NCBI RefSeq assembly: GCF_001625215.2
Contig: NC_030381.2
Coordinates: 49,623,214 to 49,687,213 of the forward strand
Reading direction: 5' to 3'
Source: Daucus carota subsp. sativus
Taxonomy: Eukaryota; Streptophyta; Magnoliopsida; Apiales; Apiaceae
Length of the DNA: 64,000 nucleotides
Positions 13,260 through 25,261 of the stretch are shown here, in pieces (positions within the stretch are counted from its first letter, which is position 1; the number at the start of each line of letters is the position of its first letter). Position numbers and translations under genes: made by a program. A model generated the notes under the pieces. The model made no database searches. It saw only the letters and a program-made list of their open reading frames with translations, and was not told where the DNA came from.

Positions 13260-13471
13260 TCTCATGTTTGACTTTGTAGGTGTAGCACGCATATATAAAA
13301 ATTATATTATACTCAACATAAAATTTCAGTTCTTATATAGATTTAAAGTTTAGTTTCTAAATTCTCATTTGGTATAAATTTTATAGAAAATAATTATGTT
13401 TAGATGTTATTTTATTTTTAAAATTCTAAAATACATAAAAAAAAGGTCAAAAATTGTTAAAAAGGGATATA

Positions 13472-13841
13472 CAAAGCATCTCCAATGGGTCTCTTAGATC
13501 ACTCTTTAAAATATAATATAATATTTGGCTCCTAGTAAGTTAAGACATTGAAAAAGATGGCGATTCCAATGCTCCTCTTTATATTTGCTCCTTATTCATA
13601 TAAATGAAAGAGAAAAGTAAAAAGAGAGATATGTTGGTGGTAAAGTTGGAGAAAAAGTAATATTATATTCATGAAAAAAAATATGTTAAGAGCTCCTACA
13701 TGCTCTTTAAAAGAGAGGAAAGATGATGAGCTCCTAAATTTTTAAAGAGTTTTTTGGAGCCCATTGGAGCTCTAATTCTTGTCTTGCTCTTTAAATTTGC
13801 TGTTAAGAGCTCGTTTAGAGAGCCACTTAGAGATGCTCTTA
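13472..13841. mobile_element. MITE with GCATCTCCAATGG-type termini
   Basis: The left end AAAGCATCTCCAATGGGTCTC and the reversed right end AGAGCATCTCTAAGTGGCTC form an imperfect terminal inverted repeat. GAGCTC-type and CTCTTTAAA motifs mirror each other further in. It has no coding capacity. The target-site duplication is not clear, so I do not assign a superfamily. Confidence 0.65.
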
Positions 13842-14096
13842 TGCGTTACGCCTAAATATCCAAATCGTAGTGTCATTGCTAATTTTGTTCATCCGGCTCT
13901 ACTGAAAATTAATCAGAGACACACTATGGCAGTTACATCAAATTATTAGCACGTAAGGTTTACTTGAACACAGATTTCATATGGTGCTGCCTATGTATAA
14001 CAGATTATGCATTGTTCATAGATATGGTATTGCATTTTTGACATATAATTTACGTATAGTTCTCAAACTTCATTCCTTGGCAAGCAAAACTTGGGT

Positions 14097-14103
14097 TATA
14101 AAA
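14097..14103 (+). promoter_or_regulatory. TATA box of the glycine-rich protein gene
   Basis: TATAAAA stands 57 bases upstream of the ATG at 14160. A start about 30 bases downstream would leave a short leader and would exclude the in-frame non-ATG start at 14091. Confidence 0.6.
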
Positions 14104-14159
14104 CACCTCTGGGATCAGGGACACTGTATTCTATAGTCTTAGATCAGGTGTTATATCGC

Positions 14160-15014
14160 ATGGCTGCATCGAGCAAATGGGCTTGCTTGCCCGTGCTGTT
14201 GCTAGTTTCTCTCGTCGGCCTAGCTTCTGCACGTATGTTCTCACTCTACAGTGATGATCATTCTGCGAAAGCTTACTCTAAATCTGATGACCATGTTCCT
14301 ATAGATGGTTTTAAACGTAAACTAGCTGTTAATCCATCACAAGCTGCTGGACGTAGGGATGATCATTCTTCTGTAGCCACGACGATGGCTAACACAGAGC
14401 ATATTCAAGATTTACCTAATGATCACGACTGGCTGTTTGAGAAGGATCAAGCATTGATGGCTGGCGAGGATGCTGGGGCGAAAAAAGCTGTTGATGGAGA
14501 AGGGGATGACAAGTACAAGTCCCTTAGGTTTCCAACTGATAAGGACTGGGATGAACTTATGACTGGTTTAAAGAATGCGAAGATAGATAATACTGATGGT
14601 GCTTTTGCTGATGAGAAGTGTGGCAGTGTATTATGTAGTTGGGGCTGGCGTCGTGGTTACAATTGGGGATATGGTGGCTACGGTGGTGGGGGTGGCGGCG
14701 GCGGTGGTGGAGGAGGCGGCTATTGGGGCGGGGGTGGCGGTGGTGGAGGCGGCGGTGGTGGTTTTGGTGGTGGAGGCGGCGGTGGTGGGGGTGGAGGAGG
14801 CTATGGTGGTGGTGGTTGGGGTGGCTATGGTGGTGGCAGTTGGGGCGGTTGGGGCGGCTATGGTGGTGGCGGCTGGGGCGGCTATGGTGGCGGCGGTTGG
14901 GGTGGCTATGCTGCATTGAAAGATAATTCTAACAAGGCTGCATCTGAAACTAAAACTAATACAGCAATTGCCCCGGCACCAATGACAGTTAGAGAGGCCA
15001 TAAACACACCCTAA
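14160..15014 (+). CDS. Secreted glycine-rich protein (cell-wall GRP type)
   Basis: A single exon encodes 284 residues. I chose the ATG at 14160 because it follows a TATA box and begins a clear signal peptide (MAASSKWACLPVLLLVSLVGLASA). The mature N-terminal half is hydrophilic with repeated DDH motifs and many Lys and Asp residues. From about residue 170 to 255 the protein is almost entirely Gly with periodic Tyr and Trp (YGGGG, WGGYGGG), then a short polar tail with PAP. Such proteins are secreted to the cell wall and cross-linked through tyrosines, or act in defence or desiccation responses; the exact role here is unknown. The Gly tract is GGT/GGC-rich, low in complexity and probably length-variable. 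A likely AATAAA signal lies at 15070. Confidence 0.85.
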   Translation: MAASSKWACLPVLLLVSLVGLASARMFSLYSDDHSAKAYSKSDDHVPIDGFKRKLAVNPSQAAGRRDDHSSVATTMANTEHIQDLPNDHDWLFEKDQALMAGEDAGAKKAVDGEGDDKYKSLRFPTDKDWDELMTGLKNAKIDNTDGAFADEKCGSVLCSWGWRRGYNWGYGGYGGGGGGGGGGGGGYWGGGGGGGGGGGGFGGGGGGGGGGGGYGGGGWGGYGGGSWGGWGGYGGGGWGGYGGGGWGGYAALKDNSNKAASETKTNTAIAPAPMTVREAINTP

Positions 15015-15526
15015 TGTTCAAACAAGGGACAATTGTTGTTCAATCCTAATTTCCTGATACTGTTAAGTCAATAAAGAGTACTTATTATGTAGAAAGTTGG
15101 AATTTTTACTGGTGCTGCTGGAATTGTATAGCTAACTACAACTTGTAAAATCAGTTCACATGTTCAAAGCATACAACAGAATAATGGCACTGGTAGCTAT
15201 TAATCAATATGCAGGAGTAGAAAGAGTGAAGAGTAATTGTCTGATTAAATATTTTCATGTTCAAGTAGAATTACATAAATGTTCAATAAAAACAAGTTGA
15301 AGGATGTCACTGTTTACGATCATAAAACTATGGTATCCAGTATACAGCTAATTCTAATGGTACTTTGGTAATGCACCAGACTGCAGTTTCATTTACCCCA
15401 GATTCCTTCTGATGTTGAAGGATGATACTGATAATTCTTTACTAGAAACCTTGTGTACTTAAAAGTCCGATTCTGAGAAAGCATACCGGGTATATCCAGA
15501 AAATTACCAGCAATATGGCGTACTTG
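15015..15526. other. Convergent 3' UTR region of the GRP and allantoinase genes
   Basis: A 512-base spacer lies between two convergent stop codons. AATAAAG at 15070 is a candidate polyadenylation signal for the plus-strand gene. Nothing else is recognised. Confidence 0.5.
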
Positions 15527-18500
15527 TTATCTGGCTAGGATTGGAGAACCACAGGCAGCAGGAGCATGCTTTCCCTCTGCAAAGACAAGGTTTCCTCTCA
15601 CAAAAGTTCCCAACACTTTTCCGAAGAGTTTAGATCCCATGTAGGCCGAGATACTCTGTAGATCATGTAATACCAAAATTGACATACAATAGAAAGAAAT
15701 CAAAAGGCATTCTGAACTTTAAAACAAAAACTTGTATTTAAGAAATACAAAAGTTCCGCATGATAAATTTTCAAAGGAAATTCAAGCTGCGAGTGAATAT
15801 AACATATATAGTTTCTTCCTGATCTAATTTATGTAAAAGAAATTTAAGATTTCAGAAGCATTTTATTTAGAAAAAATCGAGTGATGCAATAACTCTATAA
15901 TCATTAAATTACACAGATTTACACTTACAGGATGCTTAAGGTATATAGGATGATCATCATTGAGTTCAAATTCCATTTCCGGCTGCCACACAACAATATC
16001 TGCATGGTTCCCTATTGCAATGGCACCCTGCATGTGTTGATCAAATTGCTATCAGCGACCAATATGTTAAATATCGTATTTTTTCCACCTCCTAAAGAAA
16101 AATGTTTTAGTACTTGGGTTTGCATGCCCACACATGCAAAAATATTTACATAAGGTATCTTTTAACAAAAGAGCTTTGGGTTTTTCTTAGTTAGCTTGAT
16201 AAGAACAGGTGAATTCTACAACATGTAAAAGTGACTGCCATACGCAACCTTCAAATCCTGGCCAGCAAGTTTCGAGGGCTTAGCACTCCACCACAATGCT
16301 ATTTGTTCCAAAGTTATTCCATGTTTACGCCCAATTGACCATGTTACTGGAAGAACAAACTGCAGGAGTCTCGAAAATAGAATAAAATACAAATTAACAT
16401 CTCTAACTGATCAGAGAAACAAAGTAGCTAGGAAGGCATAAAGATGCCATTTTATTCAGATATTAATCATCCACTAATATGGATTAAGAAATAACACGAA
16501 GACGGCAAGAGATGTTGAGCATGGTTGTTTATGATCTACAATGAACTTGTATAATACTCCCTTTGTCCCTAATTAGTTGTCCTCTTTGACTTTTGAATGG
16601 TCCAATTAACCAAATTTGCCTGAAATTAATATATATTATATAATTTAATAAAAATAAAAATATATCATCGTAAAGTATCTTTAATCTATTTTAAAATATA
16701 ATTTTTAGTTTTTAAATATAACAAAAAATACTTCTAAATATTCATCAAATTTTGGTCAATTTGACAGTTCAAAGTCAAAACTGGACAACTACTTGGGCAC
16801 GGAGGGAGTAGCTGCTTAGTTTTGACTGTCCTGGTAGAGAAACCGTATACTAATTAAAACTCTTTAATTCCATACCAATATGGTCAACTATTATGAATAA
16901 AAAAACTAATGTAACCATGAGGAATCACATCTTTCTTAAGTAGTATAACTAGTATAAATATTTACGATTGAAATATTTGTAATGGCCACATTAACCATTT
17001 TTCTTAAGTAGCGCGGCACTATTATTTCCTAATAACTGGTAAAACCAACCTGCAAAGATGATATGCCACCCCAAGCTCTTAGAAAATCCCCTCTATCAAA
17101 GAGTTTGAGTTCTGGTACAGAAGGTGAATGATCAGAGCTTAACATGTCAATATATCCATCCTGAAATTTATTTGTGAATAAGTATGTACACATAGTATGA
17201 AGAGAATAGTTTGCAAATGCTAGGTGGATGTTTAATAGCAAGATACCATCAAGGCCTCCCAAAGTTTTTCTTTATTTGCTGCACCGCGAATAGGTGGAGA
17301 ACATTTGAATCGTGTATCCCCATCAGGAATCTCTTCGGATGAAAATGCCAAGTAATGAGGGCAAGTTTCAACAGTTAAACTATCACCACTACGTTTTGCT
17401 TCCTACAATAGATATAGATACCAACAAAGAATATTCAATTCGAACACAATTAAGATTTAAGGCATCATGTAAAGATAGTATAAGCTTCCTAGGTATTATA
17501 GATATTGAACCTTCTGACAACACTATATAATTCAATATTCCCTGATTGACACAGTTTGTGACCCCACTGCAATCAAGCTTATTTATTGATATTGCTGAAT
17601 CCTCACTCTTAGAATGTTCTCCCTTCATTCTACTTGTGTGGGCCTCTACAGTGATGCACTTGATAACTACATATATACGATATTTCTACGTATATACAGT
17701 TATAGCCTTCACTAACGAATTTAAAACTACAAATCCATTTTCTGTCTATGGCACCATATGCTTGCAGTTTGAACACAGACAAAATGCAGAGAACCTTACC
17801 TTGATAAGATCTAAGGAATCTCCTGAATCAGATAGATGTACAATGTGAAGATGAGCTCCTTCTGAAGGGCCACCAGCCCTCGTATCTTTTGTCACTGTCA
17901 AGAGTTCCCTGATAGCTGCCTGTTCCCTGAATAACGAGATTTATGAGTTAAAATACTAGAATATCTGCATTTAAACTCTTTTTATTCCTATCTTATAGTT
18001 AATGATTAAATAGCACTATAGAATGGGTAGGATTAGAGGAACAAAGGAACTATTTCTACAGTCTAGCATTACAGTGCCAAAAGATGTGATATCGATATGA
18101 AAGAGCGGCCAGTCCCAATTATAGTGATCATGTTTTCACACGTATCAACTGATGTAGTTAGGAACGGATATAGAGCATCTCAAGCATCAAAACTAATGAC
18201 ATACACAAGAGGCAGCTCTTGCAACACACATAAACAATATTTAATCAGAAATAGTTGCAGACAGTTAGGAGTTCTTTTATCTCCAAGGTGATGAATCTTG
18301 TTATTATTAATGTCTAGTTATCAAATCCAACTTCCCTTTGAAAGAAAAAAAGAATTTAAATTTACCATGAGGCAGGCCTGGTCTTAAGATATGTAGAATA
18401 TGATCGAGGATCATCAACCTCATTTTTCAATTCCTCAGATTCTTGCTCAATCTCTGCATGTACAAGTAAAGGTCTTCTGTACTTTGCAAGTACTGATAGT

Positions 18501-21500
18501 CCCTCCTAAAAGAAAAATAAATAAACCAATTTCACATTCATGGCCTATAAGTTTATAGACACAAGATCATTGTCATACTAAAAAGCAGACCATACAAGGA
18601 ATTTAAGACAAGTTTAAGAATTCAATATAAGGACAGGCACATGCATTTCAGCATATATTTTAGAACAATGGCATCAGGTTAAAGAGAGCATACATGTAAA
18701 AATTGATGCAAACTCAAAAGATGTTATACCAAGCTGACTTGTAACCTGACTTTCCAAGAAATTGCAGTTCACAACTCTTAGTACCTTAATGTGGGTGGAA
18801 TTGGTCATTGGGAAGTCGTTGATTCCTGAAGGACACATGAAAGACTACAAAAAGAACATAAAGTGTTATACTTGTTCATAACAGCCAACAAAATTACTAT
18901 CGTTTTTATAATCTACAGTAATTAAGACTGAGTACACCTACATCACTAAATCAGTCAAATTCAAGCCTCAATTACACACCTTCAATCCAAGAACACCAGC
19001 ATTCAGGAGACCCTCAAGAGCACTTGCATTGAAAGCATTTTCAGGAACTAGACCGCCCCAGAAACCTGTCCACAGAAATATTGAGTACAATTACTATTTG
19101 CTTGCCTAAAGCCTGATCTAGTAAAATTTAAGGGCATACCAACATCTACAAAGATATTTCCCTCTGCAGCCTCAATCTGTCAAGCAAACATATGACAGAT
19201 CTTAATTCAGCAGTACTTAATTGATGAAATAGCGAGCAGTAAAATGAAAGAAATAAATACATTTTTTTGGTGGGATGAGATTGTAGGCTAAATCCTATAG
19301 AAATATGAGAATAGAACCAGGTCTTAGACTAAGTTATTATTTCTTTTGTTTCCCACTACTAGATGAAAATATCCAAATATGGTTTTGTAATGTCATTATT
19401 ACTCGCACTTTATACTTCTGAAAAATAAAAATCCAAGAGGTGAAATACAATTGATCCATACCTTAAGCTTTAAAGTTTCTTCGGAAACTGTAGACGGGAA
19501 ACTGTTGAGAGGCATATCTATTAATGTTGTTATCCCACCTGCATGTACAGAGGTGTGATTAATATTTTCTGCCTGTTGAAGTAGCAATTGTGTTTTGGTG
19601 AAATTTCTTGACTGTCTACAAGTGGCAGCCACAAATTTTGTATCAAAGTGATAAAGGAGAGGAAGATACAACTTATTATTAAATAAAAGGTATGCAAAAG
19701 ATGATACAGTAGCCAGTGAGTGATAATTTATGACACTGGACATAGTACAAGAAGATACACACTTATGAGTATTAAACAAAAGGAGTACACAAGAAGACAT
19801 GAGACATAGTACAATGCGGTTGCAATAACCTTATAACAATTTTATATAAAATCTTTCCTATGATTTTCCTTCTAAAAGGTTCTACATAGATGTTATCAGT
19901 TGCTACTTCTTTCTGCTTTTACATTCCAATTAGGACTTTTTAATTTATCCTATCTTTTAAACCTCCTTTAAAAAAGTTGTTGTCTTTAACACAGGTTTAC
20001 ATACCAGCAGCAGCTGCTCTAGTCCCTGAAGGAAACCCTTCCCACTCTGTTCTTCCAGGATCATCGAGGTGAGCATGTCTGCCATGAACGTAGCATCTAT
20101 CAATTTTCTTTGGGTGGGGCCGCATATATGTGTGTGTGTAGATATATATTTGCTAACACAAATGAGAACCTATTGTATGATTCATCCATAGGAAATGCCA
20201 TTAGTTGAGACAAAAAGTATATTGTCAAGGCATGAGAGAAGTGCATACTTAATTTGAAGGGTACCAAAATTATTTGCAGACTAGAATAGAATCTATGTGT
20301 GTATAATTGTATTTTAGTTATTTGATCAGAAAGAGAACTTCTAGATGATTTTTGATCATTTAGATCAATATTCATCCTAGTAGTAAAGGTAATTCTAGGT
20401 TACTCTAGAAACATTAATTTTGTTAAAATCTTGCACCCAGGTCCCAGAAGCCCTACTATTTGGATTATTACTCTATTTTCCATATAGTTAAAACTTGAGA
20501 ACTGTTACAGGATTGTAAGAACATTGCCATTTTCCGCTATTGTACGTGACTTGTGTCATTCTTAATTTTGTAAAGATAACAATTTTTTAGTTACCATGAA
20601 CTCTTTACGATATAAAAGCATAGATTAAAAAAAGGTACTAATACTAAGATTTCCTTACACATCAACCAAACCAGGCATTATAACAGCCTCCCCATAATCA
20701 ATGACTTGCTCAGTATGGACCCTTCCTTGCCAATCCCCTTCTTTGATCAACGATTTGATAAGGCCTCCATTCACCTCAACTGCTCATTTAAGCATCTAGT
20801 CAGAACAATCAGTTGATCAACATATATAATAACAAAATTTATCTGATCCAAACTATTTTCTTTGACGAAACAAGAACATAAAAAGTCTCTTTCGATATTG
20901 GCTGGTATACTGCAAGGTAGACAAGTTTGACGAGGCATGATTTCTCAATGTTTGTGTATATGTTAACTTGTAGAATAACAACAAACGAGAAGGAGAACAT
21001 CAAAACTAACCTGCGCCAGAAATGATCCCTTGTGGCGTTACAATACGCTTGCTAGCTATCCAGTAGTGGTCATGAGGAAGGAGGCTGCAACTTCTCACAG
21101 AGGGCTGCTGGATAATAAGTTAATATCTTTAGCATAGTTTATACTGAGAGGAAAAGAAACTACAAGTGCTAAGCGACACTGCTACCATGGAAGGATGGTC
21201 AGGCCTACTCGGCCAATAAATAATCCACCAAGCTGACACAAACAGTTTGCAGGGTATTCTAATTAAACATTAACATATTATACGCAATTAGTGTTTAAAG
21301 TAGCAAGCAAGTTGAATTTATCTACTGTCTACTTGGTCTTGGGCCGTTAACTTAAAGTATAAATTTGAAGTCCCTTAATCGTCAAATGAGATAACCAATG
21401 CACAACTTGATCAAAAACAGCCATTGCCACCAAAAAACAAACCTCAAGAACAGCACCTTCACTATTCCAGCACAATCTAACAAACTGTAAAACAATATGT

Positions 21501-22018
21501 TGTTCCTTGTTCGACAACAAAGTGCAAAGATATACATTGCATTTGCATCTCAACAACAGACTCAACACTCCGAAATGTAAATGTACATGTACTTGAAATA
21601 TCATGTACAACAACCCAAGTATGCATTTTGGCTGATTTTGCCACTATTAATCAGCTAAAACTAGTGACATAATTTGGCTTGGTCATTAGTTTTTTGATGA
21701 ATAGTCATGCACTCAATTGTATAAACAAATACCAACAGATTAATCATGAAGAACATAACAAATGTTAATGTCGAGAGACTAAAATCACATTAGTCCTATT
21801 TGGGACATTCACTTGCAAAATTGATCAAGAAAAATTAATGGGCCAGATTAAAAAACATGAATTAGTACATCAATCAACAAAAATTAGAAAAAGTAGCAGG
21901 AAAAAAACAGAAAAATCAATAAAAATAAAACCTTGGAGAAGTTCTTGATGGCAAAGAGGAGAAGATATGCAACAAGTGGTAGCAAAAGAGTCAAAAGCTT
22001 CCATTTCTTCAACTCCAT
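15527..22018 (-). CDS. ALN: Allantoinase (ureide catabolism amidohydrolase)
   Basis: Fifteen exons on the minus strand (22018-21932, 21107-21011, 20779-20659, 20078-20005, 19538-19462, 19176-19140, 19065-18980, 18844-18785, 18505-18366, 17926-17800, 17402-17247, 17160-17050, 16359-16249, 16027-15929, 15655-15527) join in phase to 503 residues; Arabidopsis ALN has 506. The enzyme hydrolyses allantoin to allantoate in the ER during purine nitrogen recycling. The N-terminus has a hydrophobic anchor or signal ([15 protein letters not shown]). Expected binuclear metal ligands are present: the HxH pair H103/H105 (HAHLDD), the carbamylated lysine K193 (LGLKSFMC), H229, H290 and D364 (SSDHSP). Exon 2 could begin at 21107 or 21104. 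A Stowaway MITE lies in the intron between exons 12 and 13. Confidence 0.97.
16557..16808. mobile_element. Stowaway-type (Tc1/mariner) MITE in an allantoinase intron
   Basis: Inverted ends CTCCCTTTGTCCCTAATTAG and (reversed) CTCCCTCCGTGCCCAAGTAG are flanked by TA on both sides (16555-16556, 16809-16810). At 252 bp with no coding capacity it matches the plant Stowaway consensus CTCCCTCCGTCCC. It sits inside the intron at 17049-16360. Confidence 0.9.
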
Positions 22019-22030
22019 CTTTACCTGTTG

Positions 22031-22073
22031 CTACACTCTCTCCCCTCTCTCTCCCTCTCTCTCTCTCTCTCTG
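22031..22073. repeat. CT microsatellite in the allantoinase leader
   Basis: A CTCTCTCC/CTCT run lies just upstream of the minus-strand ATG at 22018, so it reads as GA repeats in the probable 5' UTR. A possible TATA element for this gene (ATATATTG on the minus strand) lies near 22091-22099. Confidence 0.8.
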
Positions 22074-23503
22074 TGAAAATACAGTAGTAGCAATATATAC
22101 ACAGAGAGACCTTGATTGTGCAAGATTATTGTATATATAATTGCGGGCCATAGAAAAAAGAAGAGCCAATGGGATGGCAGTCCAATGTATATGGAAACCA
22201 ACGAGAAAGGCAATGGAAAGCGGTTTGGGATGCAGCCATCCCGGTTCAGCAATAATAAATGAATCAACATGGTATCTTACATCACACTATCCCACTACAC
22301 ATGGAATCGTGTCATTGATGCACGGTCCGATCATATTATTATATCATATCATTCCTTCTTAAAAAACCGAAAAAAAAATAAATGTTGGGAGTGAATCTGA
22401 TAATATTAAATTGGGGGATATTATAATTTCAGATTTTGCGAGGCATTTATTATGATAATTCTTTCACATCACCGAAAATAATTTTTCATTTGTTGCATAA
22501 ATATTTGAATGTTTGGAATTTCGGTTGATGAAATTAGAAATAAAATTTAGAATAGAATTTGGGATACGTAGAATTATTTAAATAAAAAAAATAAAATTTT
22601 ATGAAAAAATGTAAATTATATGTAACAACTAACAAATACTCCCTCCGTCCCATTTTAATTGACACTTATTCCTTTTTGGGACGTCTCAAAAAGAATGAAC
22701 CTATTAAACTTACTATTTTTGAACTCTACTTTTCACTATTACACCCGGTGCTTTCTTCCACTATCTCTATTCTATAATAATATAAACACTATTACACCCA
22801 CTACTATCCTCCACTATCTCAAATCTATTATTAAAATTTTGATGGGTCCCACCACTTTACCAACTTTTCAACTAATTTAATTTCTTTTACTACTTTTTTC
22901 TTAATCTCCGTGAAAATCAAAGCAGTTCAATCTTTTCGGGACGGAGGGAGTAAATACTACAGTATTAACCAAACACATTGAGACAGGAATCTTTCTGTCA
23001 ACTCGGCTTGGTTCCTGTCTATGCTTTTCACTTCATATGTGACTATGTGAGAGCCACATAATTTGATCGGAAACTAACTTATAAAGGACACGTCACTCTT
23101 GCACGATGTAACTGTTATTTGTGTAGTAACTCACATAAAAGCAAGCCTTGTAATTACTGAACAAGAGTAATATCAAATGCAAAGATTAATGTAAGTGAAT
23201 CTGGATTCTATTCTTGGTTAATTTTAGCCTAACCCCTTTTGTTTGAGAAGAGTGTGAGGGAAGTCTTAGCAAAGAAATGATTAATGATTGGTTAATTTTT
23301 ACTTAGTAGCTTTGGGCTTAAGTAAGCAAGCTAATTAAAGGCAACTCTCACATATCTTTCCAAGAACATTGCTTATAGAAGACACTAATGGTGATATTAA
23401 TTCAAGTGTAGAAGCAACACTGAATGACATCACTTGAAGATGAAAAACACCAGCATTTGACACCACTCATAATTATTTCAATTGGACCCTCCATCCCTGT
23501 GCC
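22074..23503. other. Intergenic region between divergent allantoinase and tetraspanin genes
   Basis: A shared upstream region of about 1.5 kb lies between the two divergent genes. It contains a Stowaway MITE (22639-22950) and otherwise AT-rich DNA. No gene is seen. Confidence 0.6.
22639..22950. mobile_element. Stowaway-type MITE
   Basis: It opens with CTCCCTCCGTCCCATTTTAA and closes with the inverse GGGACGGAGGGAG, with TA on each side (22637-22638, 22951-22952). The interior segment with ATTACACCCACTACT and GGTCCCACCACTTTAC is shared with the diverged element at 34448-34698, so both belong to one subfamily. It is non-coding. Confidence 0.93.
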
Positions 23504-23512
23504 TCTATATAT
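23504..23512 (+). promoter_or_regulatory. Candidate TATA box of the tetraspanin gene
   Basis: TCTATATAT stands about 100 bases upstream of the ATG at 23611, at a distance that would leave a leader of about 70 bases. Confidence 0.45.
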
Positions 23513-23610
23513 TGTTTCCCTTTGCATTGCTTCCACTCCAAGCCTTTTTTCTTCTACTAATCAAGTGAAAGAAAGGGAAAGTGAAGCTCAGTAGTACTTG
23601 CACAATTTCC

Positions 23611-24575
23611 ATGGAGAAAACAGTAAAGACCTCCCTTCAACTAATGCTGAAGGTTTTCAACTCTGTCGCGGGACTGGCTGGGATCGCGATGATCATGTAT
23701 GGCTTATGGTTGATTCGAGTATGGCAGACCGACATGAAAGGAACATCTTCTGAGGATCAAACTTCATTTCCATGGTACGAAAGCTTCTACGAAGATTTTT
23801 CTGTTATGTTCCCTGTAGTACTCAGGTGATAATTTTTGCGCTTTCTCTGGTAAAAAACATACAGGTTTGTACATGCTTTTATTGGCCTGGGAATCAGCTT
23901 CTGTGCCATTACATGCCTAGGCCACTTTGCTGCTCACACTGCTTACTCACATTTCCTCTCTGGTGTATCCTTTTTCAAACCAAGTCACAGCAGCTTTCAA
24001 ATGTTTCTTCAGTTGTTGGAAGCTTTGTATATGATTGACCTTAATACAGCATAGTATATATCTGTTATGTCTATTCTTCTCTTTGTAGAGACTCTCATGA
24101 TGGCACACCTATTTCTCAGTCTTGAATGGGAGAAGGTATGTTTATTCTTCATCATTAATCTCGAAAATTGGCATATATTGTTCTTGTCAGTCATGAATCT
24201 GTGTCATATTCTATATCAGGACTTACCAGAGGACCCAACAGTGAGATTTGATGATTTCAAAGATTATGTGGAGTCAGAGTTGAGTATGTTCAAATGGCTT
24301 GCGGTGTTGATTGTTCTAACACAGGTATGTATGATCAAGAAACCTGAAATTTGTTGCTTGTCTTGTAACAAAGAATCTGTAGTGTTATTATATTCTGTTG
24401 TTTACAGGGAGTATCAATCATTTTGGCCACAGCTGTTAAAGCACTGAGAACAGACCTGGAAATGTCCTATGGCTGCGACGAAGATTCTGTCCCTCACCTT
24501 CTTCCATATTCTTCAGTTCAGCAACTTCCCAGCATAGTCGGTGGACCGTACTTCGCCTTTGCCGACTATGTCTGA
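23611..24575 (+). CDS. Small plant tetraspanin (TET18/TET19/TOM2A-like)
   Basis: Five exons (23611-23774, 23865-23964, 24055-24135, 24220-24324, 24408-24575) give 205 residues. Four membrane spans are visible: AGLAGIAMIMYGLWLI, FIGLGISFCAITCLGHFAA, SVMSILLFVETLMMAHLF and LAVLIVLTQGVSIILATAV. The large extracellular loop is short, with LSLEWEKDLPEDPTVRFDDF, a pattern I know from the Arabidopsis TET18/TET19 branch and tobamovirus host factor TOM2A relatives. These proteins organise membrane microdomains; the specific partner is unknown. The second intron (23965-24054) can only be read in frame with a U12-type donor (GGT|GTATCCTTT). The ATG at 23611 is the first in frame; upstream of it the frame continues only from a GTG. 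Confidence 0.88.
23965..24054 (+). other. U12-type (minor spliceosome) intron in the tetraspanin gene
   Basis: This 90-base intron starts GTATCCTTT, the full U12 5' consensus. It ends with a CCTTAAT branch-like motif (24039-24045) about 10 bases before the AG at 24053-24054, and lacks a long pyrimidine tract. The nearby U2-like GT at 23963 would leave the next exon out of frame or put it after an in-frame TAG. The U12 choice joins ...SG to YISVMS in phase 0, as the family alignment expects. Confidence 0.85.
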
Positions 24576-25261
24576 GTGTTGTAGCTTTCTCAGCTGACAG
24601 AACCAGGATGCGAGTGGGCAGGGAAGGGAAGCAAGCAAGTGATGCAAGAATTATCATCTAAATTTAAGATATAAGATGAAATTCTACAAGCAAATTATAA
24701 TGCTGTAGCAAGAATTTCCTACCAATATGTTAGTTTCAGTTCCAGCTGATACTTGAGCTATGAGATAGTCTAATGTTATGATCCTGTCAATTTCTTCCTT
24801 TACTAGATCATTATAATACCTAATCACACGTCACGGACATGCACTCCCCCATCCCCATGTTACCATTGTAAAGATCTAAAATCGTATTCAAACGCAAGGA
24901 GAAGCTAGAAAAAAGAAAGGGGAGAAAGAGACTTTCGAAATAAAAGCAGCATCAAGAATATTGATTCTGGAAACATAAAACAAAATGATTAGATCATCAA
25001 GGTTAGGAAAAGGGGGTTTCTGTTGCATGTCAATTTCATGATCTCACGCACAATCAGCAGAATCTGTACAGGAATATCACTTTTTGTAAGAGTAATAAAG
25101 ACTCATAACATTCAGCAAAATCGTGGGAACATTTATCCATCATAATTCCGTATGTATGTTACATTATCAGTAAATGCCCTCACCCTAATATGGGGTTCCA
25201 TATATCATGTTACATTAATATGAGAATAATGATTATACATATATCATCACTATCAGGGAAG
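24576..25261. other. Convergent 3' flanks of tetraspanin and desaturase genes
   Basis: About 690 bases of AT-rich DNA lie between two convergent stop codons. They probably hold both 3' UTRs; nothing else is recognised. Confidence 0.55.

Larger units (their letters stand above)
12787..14096. other. CTL1-like 3' UTR and intergenic DNA with two MITE-like elements
   Basis: The first few hundred bases are probably CTL1-like 3' UTR. The rest holds a GATTAATC-rich element and a GCATCTCCAATGG-type element (separate entries). No gene is seen. Confidence 0.6.

Noticed and set aside
14091-14159. Upstream in-frame extension of the glycine-rich protein
   Set aside because: It lacks an ATG, overlaps the TATA box and would bury the signal peptide that starts at 14160.
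14557-14926. Long open frames overlapping the glycine-rich tract in other frames and on the minus strand (His/Arg-, Val/Ala- or Trp/Arg-rich)
   Set aside because: They are by-products of GGT/GGC repeats read in other frames, with no start context or family features.
21186-21240. Possible extra allantoinase exon (readable between AG and GT on the minus strand)
   Set aside because: It would add residues unknown in the family, and its phase does not fit the next exon. Joining 21932 directly to 21107 gives the expected protein.
21347-21613. 88-codon minus-strand open frame in allantoinase intron 1
   Set aside because: It has no family features and lies within an intron whose flanking exons join correctly.
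23581-23610. Earlier start of the tetraspanin
   Set aside because: The frame opens with GTG, not ATG; the first ATG is at 23611.
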